Positions 27,002 through 35,291 of a DNA stretch of 64,000 nt are shown in pieces (position 1 is the stretch's first letter; each line of letters starts with the position of its first letter). The stretch lies in the NCBI GenBank assembly GCA_023227835.1, contig JALOCI010000003.1, forward strand, positions 1 through 64,000. Direction: 5' to 3'. Made by a program: the position numbers and the translations under genes. The notes below the pieces were generated by a model. That model saw nothing but the letters and a program-made list of their open reading frames with translations. It made no database searches and had not been told where the DNA came from. Source of the stretch: Bacteroidales bacterium (GTDB lineage Bacteria > Bacteroidota > Bacteroidia > Bacteroidales > UBA932).

Positions 27002-28555
27002 ATGACAACAAGAAAAATTTTTTTACTGCTGCTGAATATTTTCTGCAGTAGTTTTTTATTTTCCCAGGTTCACTTCCTTTCAGATTTTGAATCTGCCAGC
27101 ATCGGATCCGTAAAACTCCTTGATTCTGTATGGATTAAGAGCACCCCGACAGACTCGATGCTCACCCTGTCATATGAGATTTCATCAAGGTTTGATCCTC
27201 AAAACCCTGTTGACACATCTTTGTCTCCGAGTGCAAGGTGGTATTACTTCAGGATTACAGGTGTCAAAGGCAAACAGCTCTTTATAAACATAAGAAACTC
27301 CGAGACAATAAGACCGTTCTATTCATACGATAATAAGAATTTTAAACGGTTTGAATATGTTGAAAACATCAACAAGGGACAAATTAATAAGATATTCACA
27401 CAAGACACAGTATATATATGTCACTTCATACCATACACATGTTCATATCTCGATAAAAGGTTTGAAGAGTGGAGTGAAAGTAAATATGTGAAAACCGAGG
27501 TTATCGGGCAGAGTCAGCAGGGACGTGATATCCGCATGATGACACTTACAGACCGGTCGGTAGATGATGCAAATAAAAAAAGGGTATGGATTCACGGAAG
27601 AGTCCATCCAAGTGAGCATCCGTCTAGCTGGCATCTTGAATTTTTGATTGACAAACTTTTGGATGGTTCTGTCCATTCACGAGCATTACTTGCAAATACA
27701 ATTTTCTATATAGTGCCATTTACAAACCCTGACGGAGTTTACGGAGGCCTCTCCAGATCAGCTTCCACAGGTGTAAATATTGAGATAAACTGGAACAGGC
27801 CAGACTCTCTCACTATGCCTGAAGTTAAGGCTTTAAGAGGGAAGATAGAGAACCTTACAAAAGAGAAGCCTTTTGACTTGTTTCTTAACATGCATTCACA
27901 GATTTCCGGGACAATAACATATTGGATTCATACAGCTGAATCAACATCTGAACTTATGTTTAGAAAACAGATGTTGCTGAGTGCACTGACAATAAATGAC
28001 AATCCCTTGTTCTCCCCGGCAGACCTATCATTTTCAGATGTAGCTCCCAGATATGCTGAAGGTTGGGTATGGAACAGATCCGGCAACTCTACAGTAGCCA
28101 TTACCTTTGAAACTCCTTATACTTATTACAAAAACGATAAAAGTGGAGAGTGGGTTTCTCTTGACAATCTCAAATCATTGGCAAACAATTCTTTATTTGC
28201 AATCAGCGATTATTTGGGCATCTCTTCTGATGCAAGGATTCTTGCAGATGTCAAAGTTTCGAGACCTTCCGGATGGAAAAAAGTTAATGATGACTCTATG
28301 GTATATTTTGGAAATGAATGTCTGATTACCAATAAACAAAAACAAAGGGTAAGAGCAAAGGTAAAATTCCCGGAAGCCGGTACATATAAGGTATATACCT
28401 GGGTGGCCGGAGCTGCTTATAACTGGTCTGATAATCTGATCAACCGATGGAAATTTGTTGGGTCTGTCACAGTGTCTAAAAAATGCACTTATAAATGGAA
28501 GGGAACCTCAGATCAAATGAATGGAGTTGCTAATAAAATGCTTTTTATAAAGTAA
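27002..28555 (+). CDS. secreted M14-family zinc carboxypeptidase
   Basis: 517 residues with a signal peptide (about 1-22). A beta-sandwich-like domain (about 25-150) is followed by the carboxypeptidase domain: HPSE gives zinc ligands His202 and Glu205, FLNMHSQ gives His298, and TFETPYT gives the catalytic Glu370. This arrangement resembles the cytosolic-carboxypeptidase-like subfamily of M14. A C-terminal beta domain (about 415-517) completes it. It should act in the periplasm or outside the cell on peptides; the substrate is unknown. Confidence 0.9.
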   Translation: MTTRKIFLLLLNIFCSSFLFSQVHFLSDFESASIGSVKLLDSVWIKSTPTDSMLTLSYEISSRFDPQNPVDTSLSPSARWYYFRITGVKGKQLFINIRNSETIRPFYSYDNKNFKRFEYVENINKGQINKIFTQDTVYICHFIPYTCSYLDKRFEEWSESKYVKTEVIGQSQQGRDIRMMTLTDRSVDDANKKRVWIHGRVHPSEHPSSWHLEFLIDKLLDGSVHSRALLANTIFYIVPFTNPDGVYGGLSRSASTGVNIEINWNRPDSLTMPEVKALRGKIENLTKEKPFDLFLNMHSQISGTITYWIHTAESTSELMFRKQMLLSALTINDNPLFSPADLSFSDVAPRYAEGWVWNRSGNSTVAITFETPYTYYKNDKSGEWVSLDNLKSLANNSLFAISDYLGISSDARILADVKVSRPSGWKKVNDDSMVYFGNECLITNKQKQRVRAKVKFPEAGTYKVYTWVAGAAYNWSDNLINRWKFVGSVTVSKKCTYKWKGTSDQMNGVANKMLFIK

Positions 28556-28563
28556 TTTTTTTG

Positions 28564-28571
28564 TAGATTTG
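28564..28571 (+). promoter_or_regulatory. -7 box of the tRNA-Gly gene
   Basis: TAGATTTG matches TAnnTTTG, 29 bases before the mature tRNA 5' end. No TTTG is seen at the -33 position. Confidence 0.45.
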
Positions 28572-28599
28572 CACTCCGATTACAATTGTTGTAATTATT

Positions 28600-28672
28600 G
28601 CGGAAATAGCTCAGTCGGTAGAGCATCAGCTTCCCAAGCTGAGGGTCGCGAGTTCGAATCTCGTTTTCCGCT
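28600..28672 (+). tRNA. tRNA-Gly (anticodon CCC)
   Basis: 73 bases with a complete cloverleaf: acceptor GCGGAAA/TTTCCGC, D-arm GCTC/GAGC, anticodon stem TCAGC/GCTGA with loop TTCCCAA (anticodon CCC, reading GGG), and T-arm loop TTCGAAT. The discriminator base is T. The 3' CCA is not encoded. A strong terminator follows after four bases. Confidence 0.96.
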
Positions 28673-28676
28673 CAAT

Positions 28677-28704
28677 AAAAAAGCCTCTTTTCAGAGGCTT
28701 TTTT
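28677..28704 (+). terminator. rho-independent terminator after tRNA-Gly
   Basis: A 12-bp stem (AAAAAAGCCTCT 28677-28688 with AGAGGCTTTTTT 28693-28704) with a 4-base loop; the distal arm is the T-run. Confidence 0.9.
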
Positions 28705-28739
28705 ATTATCTGTCCTGAACAATTATCATCTACAATTTG

Positions 28740-28747
28740 TATATTTG
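28740..28747 (+). promoter_or_regulatory. possible -7 box of the DUF6146 gene
   Basis: TATATTTG matches TAnnTTTG, 16 bases before the ATG at 28764. I found no TTTG 19-20 bases upstream. Confidence 0.4.
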
Positions 28748-28763
28748 AGAAAAGTGCGAAAAA

Positions 28764-29171
28764 ATGAAAGCAATTTTCAGAACCTATCTTTTTTTAATAC
28801 TGGCACTGTTGACATTCTCATGCGGTTCGGTGAGAAATGTATCAGACTATAAGGCCGGGAAACTAGGCATCCGAGACACTCTACCTGCTAAAGACTCCAC
28901 TGAATATGAACTTATTGTTTTTGATTCTGGTTTTGATTACTGGCTTAACAGCCGTTCTCATAAGGAGCACATGTATTCAAATGAATATCTGCAGAATATG
29001 AACTATCAATATGTAGTTGCATGGAATAATCTCTATGCATCAGGGGATAGGCGTGTTGAAAATTATCTTGATTACAGTCCTCTTACAAAATACAATTTTG
29101 AATTTAATTACAGGTTGTATATGTACTTTAAGTATTTTGAGGAGACTAACAGGATTAAATTGATACGTTAA
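28764..29171 (+). CDS. DUF6146-like lipoprotein
   Basis: 135 residues. A lipoprotein signal (LFLILALLTFSCGS) places the acylated cysteine at about residue 20. The mature part contains YELIVFDSGFDYWLNSRS and YNFEFNYRLYMYFKYFEETN, a pattern of the small Bacteroidetes family DUF6146. Function is unknown. Its charge and length suggest a periplasm-facing lipoprotein. It is convergent with the barrel-protein gene ending at 29198. Confidence 0.78.
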   Translation: MKAIFRTYLFLILALLTFSCGSVRNVSDYKAGKLGIRDTLPAKDSTEYELIVFDSGFDYWLNSRSHKEHMYSNEYLQNMNYQYVVAWNNLYASGDRRVENYLDYSPLTKYNFEFNYRLYMYFKYFEETNRIKLIR

Positions 29172-29197
29172 TATCAGCGCCTCAGAGGCAAAACTTA

Positions 29198-29920
29198 TTA
29201 TAGTTCAATCTGAATTCCTATATTCAGTCTGGTAATCTCCAAATCTATCTTGTCCGGGTTGAATGCATTGGTAAGACGATATTTAGCATATACAGAGAAG
29301 TCGTCAAATCCGGCCATGCATTGTATTCCTGCATTGAACGGGTTGAATCGGCTTCCGTCCCTGTATTTTATCTTACTCTCTTCATTTTCACCCAACAGTG
29401 TAGTAAAAACCTTGTATTTTCTATTGTATGCATACTCTCCGTAAGGACCGAGGTCGAGAAAAAGATTCTTACTCAGGTATAACCTCGCAAAAATTCCCGC
29501 ACACAGGTTGCTTGTCCTGTAGTACTCTTTTCTGATAGTACCGGGATCGTTTATTACAAGCGGATTATTCAGGTATGCCTTATCCAGTTTATAAGAATAA
29601 AATGAGAGGTTTACATAAGAACCTACTGCCAAAGGGCTCTTTCCTTTTCTGTATACATCACGGCTACCTACCTGTATCTCATAGGAATTACCATAAGAAA
29701 CCGGCATGTAATCCTCGTGTTTATCATTAACAGCAAGACCGAATCCAAAAAACATCTCACTGGAATGGTTTGAAGGTGAGTTTACATGTTTATCCTGAGC
29801 TACACTCACCTTGAAAGGGGATTGAAGAATAACCTCAGTAGAGCCTATCTGTACTCTCTTCTGGGCAAATAGTGTGGTTGTGCATACACAAAGTGCAGCA
29901 AGAAAAAGTAATCTTTTCAT
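29198..29920 (-). CDS. outer-membrane beta-barrel protein
   Basis: 240 residues with a signal peptide (about 1-20, LLFLAALCVCTTTLFAQ). The remainder alternates polar and hydrophobic residues in strands ending with aromatic residues, and the last strand LNIGIQIEL suits Bam-dependent assembly. It resembles small eight-stranded barrels of the porin-family/OmpW-like type. It is the last gene of the sigma/anti-sigma/DUF4252 operon, two bases after the DUF4252 gene, suggesting an envelope-stress or surface-remodelling output. Confidence 0.78.
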   Translation of the reverse strand: MKRLLFLAALCVCTTTLFAQKRVQIGSTEVILQSPFKVSVAQDKHVNSPSNHSSEMFFGFGLAVNDKHEDYMPVSYGNSYEIQVGSRDVYRKGKSPLAVGSYVNLSFYSYKLDKAYLNNPLVINDPGTIRKEYYRTSNLCAGIFARLYLSKNLFLDLGPYGEYAYNRKYKVFTTLLGENEESKIKYRDGSRFNPFNAGIQCMAGFDDFSVYAKYRLTNAFNPDKIDLEITRLNIGIQIEL

Positions 29921-29922
29921 AT

Positions 29923-30405
29923 TTATTTAATTTTAATCTCTCCGGTAATCAAAGCATCAATTACACTTTTATCTATATTTCCTTGCAGATAGAACACCGC
30001 ATATTCCGCAGGAGAATCGGCAATAAAGAGCACAAGGCTGTTTTCACTCTTCTTAAGATACATTTCGAGAAGATCTCCCTTTTCTTTGACCTTAAGAATT
30101 TGAGAAAAATTATACTCCTGAATCAGTTTGTTAATATCTGAACGTAAGTTAATCCAGACAGTCCTCTCCTTTTCAGCACCACCTTTGCTTACATTCAAAA
30201 TCTTCAGCAACGATATTTTAGTAAGTAATTCGTTGGATTTTGCCTCGGCCGAAAGTGTTGCAAAAAGTTCAGGAGTTATGGAGACAGACTCAACATTCTT
30301 ATAATTTTCATATGTTGAGAATACCTTTTCAAGCTGTTTTGTCTGAGCAATCAAGCTCAATGGGAACAGTGCCATAATAAGGACTATTATAAATGACTTA
30401 TTCAT
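29923..30405 (-). CDS. DUF4252 domain protein
   Basis: 160 residues with a signal peptide (about 1-20), the rest matching the DUF4252 pattern: a VSITPELF segment, an LLTKISLLKILNVSKG segment, a LLEMYLKKSENSLVLFI strand and the closing VYLQGNIDKSVID-like region. These small periplasmic proteins are often found beside ECF sigma factors in Bacteroidetes. Molecular role is unknown. Confidence 0.82.
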   Translation of the reverse strand: MNKSFIIVLIMALFPLSLIAQTKQLEKVFSTYENYKNVESVSITPELFATLSAEAKSNELLTKISLLKILNVSKGGAEKERTVWINLRSDINKLIQEYNFSQILKVKEKGDLLEMYLKKSENSLVLFIADSPAEYAVFYLQGNIDKSVIDALITGEIKIK

Positions 30406-30441
30406 ATTTGTTTGTTTTATATTATTTCTGTGTTTTCCTCA

Positions 30442-30948
30442 CTATTTCCCCGGCAATTTTTCAAGGAGATTTGATATATTGTCAATGGTATTCATCCTTT
30501 CTTCTGTCGGTCCGAAATATTTATCAACTACAGCCACGCCCTTCAGTTTGTTTACATTTCTGTTTGCCACTGAAGCAAAGCCGTTTAGCTTCTCCAGTTG
30601 TTCTGATGCTATCTGCATAGCCAACTCTTGATTATTAATTTTATTACCACCGACAACCAACCTGTAAGCTCTCCCATCCGGAAGGAGAAGCATAACAAGC
30701 AGGATGGCCGCTGCAGCAACCGATGCCAATGGCAATGACATTTTTCTGAAATTTACCACAATACCTCTTTTCAAACTCCTCATTGAGTTTTTCTCTGACT
30801 CGAAATACCTGAACATAACTTTGTATCGCTCCAATTCCGGGTCAACTTTACTGGAATTAAAATAGCTTGTCAGTATGCTCTCTTCTTTAACAGATGTATC
30901 TCCGTTAAAATATTTCTCCAATAACTTTTCTATATTAACTTTTCTCAT
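30442..30948 (-). CDS. putative membrane anti-sigma factor
   Basis: 168 residues. A cytoplasmic N-terminal part (about 1-68) with VEKLLEKYFNGDTSVKEE-like character, usual for Bacteroidetes anti-sigma factors, one membrane segment (about 71-89, LPLASVAAAAILLVMLLL), and a 78-residue periplasmic tail. The start overlaps the sigma stop as ATGA. It has no FecR domain, so it is not the TonB-linked type. The identification rests on layout and context. Confidence 0.7.
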   Translation of the reverse strand: MRKVNIEKLLEKYFNGDTSVKEESILTSYFNSSKVDPELERYKVMFRYFESEKNSMRSLKRGIVVNFRKMSLPLASVAAAAILLVMLLLPDGRAYRLVVGGNKINNQELAMQIASEQLEKLNGFASVANRNVNKLKGVAVVDKYFGPTEERMNTIDNISNLLEKLPGK

Positions 30949-31436
30949 TTTATCATTCTCTCCCTTATAGTTTTACGACCTCTTGACAGCATGGTCCGAA
31001 CGTTTACTTCTGTTGTTCCCAATATATCTGCTATCTCATCGGTCTGATATCCCATTATATCCTTCAGTCTTATACACATTTGCTGATCAAGAGGAAGCGT
31101 GGAAATAATCTCTTTCAAAACAGCAAACTCTCCTTTCAGTTCCAGTTGTCTTTGCGGATTACTCTCCGCCGACTGCTCTCTGACATGCTCCAGACTATTA
31201 AAGTTGTTCTTTCTGAGCCTTAAATAGTCTATGCATACATTTTTAAGCGCATATATAGTCAATGCCTCCAGATTTCTTATCATGCCTCCGGCCAGTACAC
31301 TCCGCCAGACTTTAATAGTTGCCTCTTGAACCATATCCTCGGCTGTTGCTGCCCCGTTAATTGAGAAAGAGCCGGCAAAATGCAGGAGGATCGGTCTGAT
31401 CTTAGCTATGTCATTATTAAATTGGCTTTCTGTCAT
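30945..31436 (-). CDS. ECF-type RNA polymerase sigma-70 factor
   Basis: 163 residues. Region 2 includes AEDMVQEATIKVWRSVLAGG and an ALTIYALKNVCIDYLRLRKN helix; region 4 holds DQQMCIRLKDIMGYQTDEIA and LGTTEVNVRTMLSRGRKTIR. It heads the four-gene unit sigma, anti-sigma, DUF4252, barrel protein, and probably controls it. Compared with the sigma factor at 3121 the two share only general family features. Confidence 0.9.
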   Translation of the reverse strand: MTESQFNNDIAKIRPILLHFAGSFSINGAATAEDMVQEATIKVWRSVLAGGMIRNLEALTIYALKNVCIDYLRLRKNNFNSLEHVREQSAESNPQRQLELKGEFAVLKEIISTLPLDQQMCIRLKDIMGYQTDEIADILGTTEVNVRTMLSRGRKTIRERMIK

Positions 31437-31519
31437 TCCTTTTATGATTCATGATTAAGACGAACATCTGCCTTATCTGTTGCAAATCTTTAATAAAAAT
31501 ATAAATATTTTATAAACAA

Positions 31520-31550
31520 GAAGCCCATCCAACATAAATTGAACGGGCTC
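31520..31550 (-). terminator. terminator at the end of the flexirubin operon
   Basis: On the minus strand GAGCCCGTTCAA (31550-31539) pairs with TTGGATGGGCTTC (31532-31520), leaving one bulged base and two G-T pairs. The following sequence is A/T-rich rather than a clean T-run, so strength is uncertain. Confidence 0.6.
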
Positions 31551-31574
31551 ATCAGTCTTAAGGGTTGTTCCTTG

Positions 31575-31832
31575 TTACTTCTGACGGTTTTTATCAATAA
31601 ATTCTGCCATTGTTCTTACGGACTTAAATATCTCCTTGTTTGCCTTAGGATCTTCAAGGCGAATTCCGTACTCTCTCTCAAGAAGTATTACAAGTTCCAG
31701 GGCATCAATTGAATCAAGACCCAGTCCGTCTACAAAAAGGGGGGCATCAGTATCGATGTCTTCTGGCTTAACCTCTTCAAGATTGAGTGCCTCTATTATC
31801 TGTTGTTTTAATTTTAGGATTAGTTCTTCCAT
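31575..31832 (-). CDS. acyl carrier protein (second of the flexirubin operon)
   Basis: 85 residues of the four-helix ACP fold. The GLGLDSIDALELV motif puts the phosphopantetheine serine at about 41. It is the 3'-most gene of the pigment operon, 24 bases after the ABC permease. Aryl polyene systems use two ACPs; this one may carry the starter, the resorcinol-forming chain, or the polyene, which the sequence does not decide. Confidence 0.93.
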   Translation of the reverse strand: MEELILKLKQQIIEALNLEEVKPEDIDTDAPLFVDGLGLDSIDALELVILLEREYGIRLEDPKANKEIFKSVRTMAEFIDKNRQK

Positions 31833-31856
31833 AGTATTATGCTTTATTTAATATTT

Positions 31857-33128
31857 CTATATATCCATTCTATACTTGTGATTATATGTAACAGCAATCG
31901 TAAAACACAATGCTCCAAATATCAACAGCGCTGCACTCTCTGGTAATACAGCCAGGACTCCTGCATCTTTAAGAAAAATATCATAAAACCCTGATATTCC
32001 CCAATGCATTGGTGACAAAAGACTTATTGCCCTCATTGTCTCAGACATCAGAAAAAGAGGAATCCACACACCTCCGATTGCTGCCATAATAACAACTGAC
32101 ATTGCTCCAAATACAGATGACTGTTGATAAGTCCTTGCGATATTTCCAATTGCAATTCCATATCCGATGGCAGCAAAAGCTGTGGAAAATGCCAACAGAA
32201 TCAAAGCAAGAGGAGAATTACCGAGGTTGAGCGACTCAAGGCCAAAATATGGCAGCAAATATACTCCTATAAGCAACATTATCGCAAATTGCAACATTGC
32301 AACAATAGTATATACTATTGCTTTACTTATAAGATACTCAGAATATGAGCAAGGCATGGTCAGCATTCTTGAAAAACTCCCGTCCTCGCGTTCTTTTATA
32401 ATACTGCCTGATAGAGAAATAACTATAAAAAAAATTGCAAACAGAGACCATGCAGGCACGTTGTGCTGAACAGAATTCGGGACTATGTCGTTACCCTCAA
32501 GATGAGCACTCTTAATCTGTATTCTGACCTGATCTCCTGAAAAGCTGTTTGATGATATCGGTATAGGGCTTAGGAGATTTACCTGTTTAGTAATCTCCTT
32601 CATTATATATTCGAATTGTATCTTTTGAGCTCTCTCTCTTAAAGTGCTCATTATTGTACTATTGAATGATGATTTTGTTGTGGGGTCGATATAAACTGTA
32701 AAGTCCACAGGAATATGCCCTGAAGTTGTTTCAACACCATTAAATGCTGCTGAAACATATTTAGCAACATTAAGTTTTATCTCTTCTGTCGTATTCTCCG
32801 GAATATATAACCCAAGTACAAACTTGCTTGATGCGACAGCCTTTTCAAGCTGATTTAGCGAAGGAACCTCTCCGTCAATATCCTCTGAAACTTCGAATAT
32901 TCCTGTACGGTATATTTCACTCTCGACAGCCTTTCCGAGTTCACCGGGATCTCTGTTTACAAGAAGTATAGGCACCTTTGCATCTCTTACGGAATTAAGT
33001 GTGCTGTTCTGCAATAGAGACATAAGTATTACCAGCAGTACCGGCATAAGGAACATAAGAAGCAGTCCTGCGATATCCCTGACCAATAATAGAAGGTCTT
33101 TATACAGAAGATACTTCAGTTTACTCAT
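31857..33128 (-). CDS. ABC-2 type transporter permease
   Basis: 423 residues of the YhhJ/LinN permease layout: an N-terminal membrane helix (about 17-36), a large extracytoplasmic domain (about 40-225), then five membrane segments from about 228 on, with the KEREDGSFSRMLTMPCSYSE coupling segment. It overlaps the ATPase gene by 8 bases and pairs with it. It probably exports or moves a pigment intermediate or the finished lipid; the cargo is inferred from context only. Confidence 0.88.
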   Translation of the reverse strand: MSKLKYLLYKDLLLLVRDIAGLLLMFLMPVLLVILMSLLQNSTLNSVRDAKVPILLVNRDPGELGKAVESEIYRTGIFEVSEDIDGEVPSLNQLEKAVASSKFVLGLYIPENTTEEIKLNVAKYVSAAFNGVETTSGHIPVDFTVYIDPTTKSSFNSTIMSTLRERAQKIQFEYIMKEITKQVNLLSPIPISSNSFSGDQVRIQIKSAHLEGNDIVPNSVQHNVPAWSLFAIFFIVISLSGSIIKEREDGSFSRMLTMPCSYSEYLISKAIVYTIVAMLQFAIMLLIGVYLLPYFGLESLNLGNSPLALILLAFSTAFAAIGYGIAIGNIARTYQQSSVFGAMSVVIMAAIGGVWIPLFLMSETMRAISLLSPMHWGISGFYDIFLKDAGVLAVLPESAALLIFGALCFTIAVTYNHKYRMDI

Positions 33129-33882
33129 GATAGTCTCTCATTTTTTTACCTGTTATAAGCAAATAAAGTGATTCAAGATTCTGCCCGCACTCATATACCC
33201 TATAAAGCTCCTCCGGTTTCCCTTCACAGATAATCTTACCGTTATCCATAAGAGCCACTTCATTGCATATTGACTCCGCCTCTTCAAGATAATGTGAGAT
33301 AAACAAGATTGTTGTTCCCTCTTTGTTTATTTCAACCAGTTTGTCCAGTATCAGCTTTCTGGACTGCGCATCAACTCCTACAGTCGGTTCATCAAGAATA
33401 AGAATTTCCGGTGAGTGAAGCATCCCTGCAATAAGGTTTATGCGGCGTTTCATACCTCCGGAAAAGTGGTTTATTACTGTATCTTTACTTGAAGTGAGGT
33501 CAAATAATTCCAATAAATCATCCACTCTTTTTCTCAAAATAAGGCCTCTCATCCCGTAAAGACCTCCAAATATCATGAGGTTCTCCCTGGCAGTAAGAGA
33601 GGGGAACAGAGCAAGCTCCTGTGGTACAAGCCCTAAAAGAGGTTTAATCCTGTTTAACTCTTTTTTTGTTGAGTAACCTGCAACATATACTTCTCCGTGA
33701 TCGAATCGTCTGAGTCCGCAGATAATGTTTATGGCCGTTGTTTTACCGGCACCGTTCGGCGCAAGAAGTCCGAAAAGAGAACCATAGGGAATCTTTAAAG
33801 AGAGTCCGTCAAGAGTCGGTTTATCTTTCCCTTTGTATCTTTTTGTCAGATCTATCGTCTCTATGGCGCAATTCTTATCCAA
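33121..33882 (-). CDS. ABC transporter ATP-binding protein
   Basis: 253 residues. Walker A is LAPNGAGKTT (near 40-49), Q-loop in GLVPQELALFPSLTARENL, signature FSGGMKRRINLIAGML, Walker B ILILDEPTVG, and the H-loop in FISHYLEEAE. The start appears to be TTG at 33882: no in-frame ATG occurs before the Walker A region, and the TTG overlaps the stop of the BtrH-like gene. Energises the permease encoded just downstream. Confidence 0.93.
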   Translation of the reverse strand: MDKNCAIETIDLTKRYKGKDKPTLDGLSLKIPYGSLFGLLAPNGAGKTTAINIICGLRRFDHGEVYVAGYSTKKELNRIKPLLGLVPQELALFPSLTARENLMIFGGLYGMRGLILRKRVDDLLELFDLTSSKDTVINHFSGGMKRRINLIAGMLHSPEILILDEPTVGVDAQSRKLILDKLVEINKEGTTILFISHYLEEAESICNEVALMDNGKIICEGKPEELYRVYECGQNLESLYLLITGKKMRDYHE

Positions 33883-34885
33883 TCTTTACCTCTCGCTCTA
33901 ATTTTGTAAATATTTCTTTCTCTCTTTTCGCTATTTCTGCCAATTTATCGGCAATCTGGTCGTATGTTTCTATCTCACCCTCTCTCTGCTTAAAGAAGCG
34001 GGCAGAATGATATGCAAAATCCCGCCACTTGTCTCCCACCTCTGTCAATTCCATTGATAACTCTTTTATCCGAGGATTATTAAGGATATCAGCAGCTTCC
34101 TGAAGGAAAGCGGAATACATAAACCTAAACCCAGCTCCTCCTGTGCCTATTTCTTCCAACATTCTGATAACTTGTGCCAGATTCAGGGCCGCTCCCTTCT
34201 TTCCATACAACCTCTCCCACTTTCTTATTCTTCTCGATAAATAGGCAATACCATCGGCTCCGAACATCGGTAAAGGAATTCTCAACATTCTATTACATGC
34301 CTTAAGAATTGCCTTTCTTACCATTGAGGCGTCAAGCACACGCATACCCTGAATATCACTTATATAATACATTCTCCCTGAAGGGGGGTATGTTCCTTTG
34401 GCAAAACGTACTATTCTCAGAGCGTTTGATGATAAACGACATTTCTCAATAACAACAGGATCCGATACTACATACTCATCTCCGTCTTTTCCTATAACAC
34501 AGATGTTATGTGCGTTAAAATGAAACCGATACTCTCTTGGAAAATAAGGAAGATGATAAACTCCCACAAGAACTCCTACCGGAATCCCTTTCATCAGGAT
34601 TTCATCCAACTTCTCCATTGCAAGCTGCTGGTCTCTGAATTTATATTTTTTAACTTTTATACCAAGTAATTTTGTAACTCTGGTAAAAATATCGCCCGGC
34701 AAGGGTCTGAACGATGTTACAGGCATCCCGTGCATCTTATAGAATGGCATATGTGAGAAAAAGATACCTGAACCCAGCCCGAAAATCATGGCTTCACTCA
34801 TATCAACCCCATAAAACTTCAGCAGATTCCTTACAACACCATTCTCACAATGTCCTGCCGGTTTGTGTTCAAATTCCAATTCCAT
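33875..34885 (-). CDS. BtrH-like acyltransferase domain protein (BtrH_N + DUF4872)
   Basis: 336 residues. The N-terminus has the papain-like pattern of BtrH, which moves an acyl chain from an ACP to an acceptor in butirosin synthesis: Cys13 in AGHCENGVVRNLL and His126 in FNAHNICVIG, with DPVV following as the likely third residue region. The C-terminal helical half fits DUF4872. In this operon it is a candidate for forming the ester between polyene-ACP and dialkylresorcinol, but that is inference. I start at ATG 34885, not the TTG at 34891. Confidence 0.82.
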   Translation of the reverse strand: MELEFEHKPAGHCENGVVRNLLKFYGVDMSEAMIFGLGSGIFFSHMPFYKMHGMPVTSFRPLPGDIFTRVTKLLGIKVKKYKFRDQQLAMEKLDEILMKGIPVGVLVGVYHLPYFPREYRFHFNAHNICVIGKDGDEYVVSDPVVIEKCRLSSNALRIVRFAKGTYPPSGRMYYISDIQGMRVLDASMVRKAILKACNRMLRIPLPMFGADGIAYLSRRIRKWERLYGKKGAALNLAQVIRMLEEIGTGGAGFRFMYSAFLQEAADILNNPRIKELSMELTEVGDKWRDFAYHSARFFKQREGEIETYDQIADKLAEIAKREKEIFTKLEREVKIG

Positions 34886-34887
34886 TA

Positions 34888-35289
34888 TCAATCTAAAGAT
34901 ATTAGTTGTTCAACAGATATGCTGAGACCGGAGGCCAATTTTGAAAGATCATCATAACCCAGTTTGAAGAAAATTTCCGGTTTTTTGCAGAATCGTTTCA
35001 CTTCTCTCCTGGAAAAGCCTGTATATTGAGCCAGTATTTCCGGTGTCATAACCAATCTGCTAAGATGATATGATAAAGGACTTAGCCTGCCCGCAATCAC
35101 ATCTTGCCGGATCTTCTCCGTCTCCTCATTTATAGCACTCCAGGCAAAATTTATAGCGTCATTCTTCGGATCCCAGCCAACACTAATCACCTCTCTATAT
35201 TTACCTTCTTCATCGAGAGCATAGCAGACATCTCTTACCGGGGTGCCTTTGAGGATATCCCCATCCTGCGGGACTTCATTGACTTTCAT
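34888..35289 (-). CDS. uncharacterised protein of flexirubin-type clusters
   Basis: 133 residues, no family I can name. It begins MKVNEVPQDGDILKGTPVRD, is acidic in the middle, and ends with a helix-turn-helix-like segment (ILAQYTGFSRREVKRFCKKP, then DDLSKLASGLSISVEQL). Its position between darB and the BtrH-like gene suggests a pigment-specific role, perhaps regulatory or as a protein partner. The ATG at 35289 is preferred to an upstream TTG because the TTG would overlap darB. Confidence 0.6.
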   Translation of the reverse strand: MKVNEVPQDGDILKGTPVRDVCYALDEEGKYREVISVGWDPKNDAINFAWSAINEETEKIRQDVIAGRLSPLSYHLSRLVMTPEILAQYTGFSRREVKRFCKKPEIFFKLGYDDLSKLASGLSISVEQLISLD

Positions 35290-35291
35290 AA

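Noticed and set aside
29177..29187. Small GCCTC/GAGGC hairpin between convergent genes
   Set aside because: Loop of one to three bases and no T-run; too weak to call.
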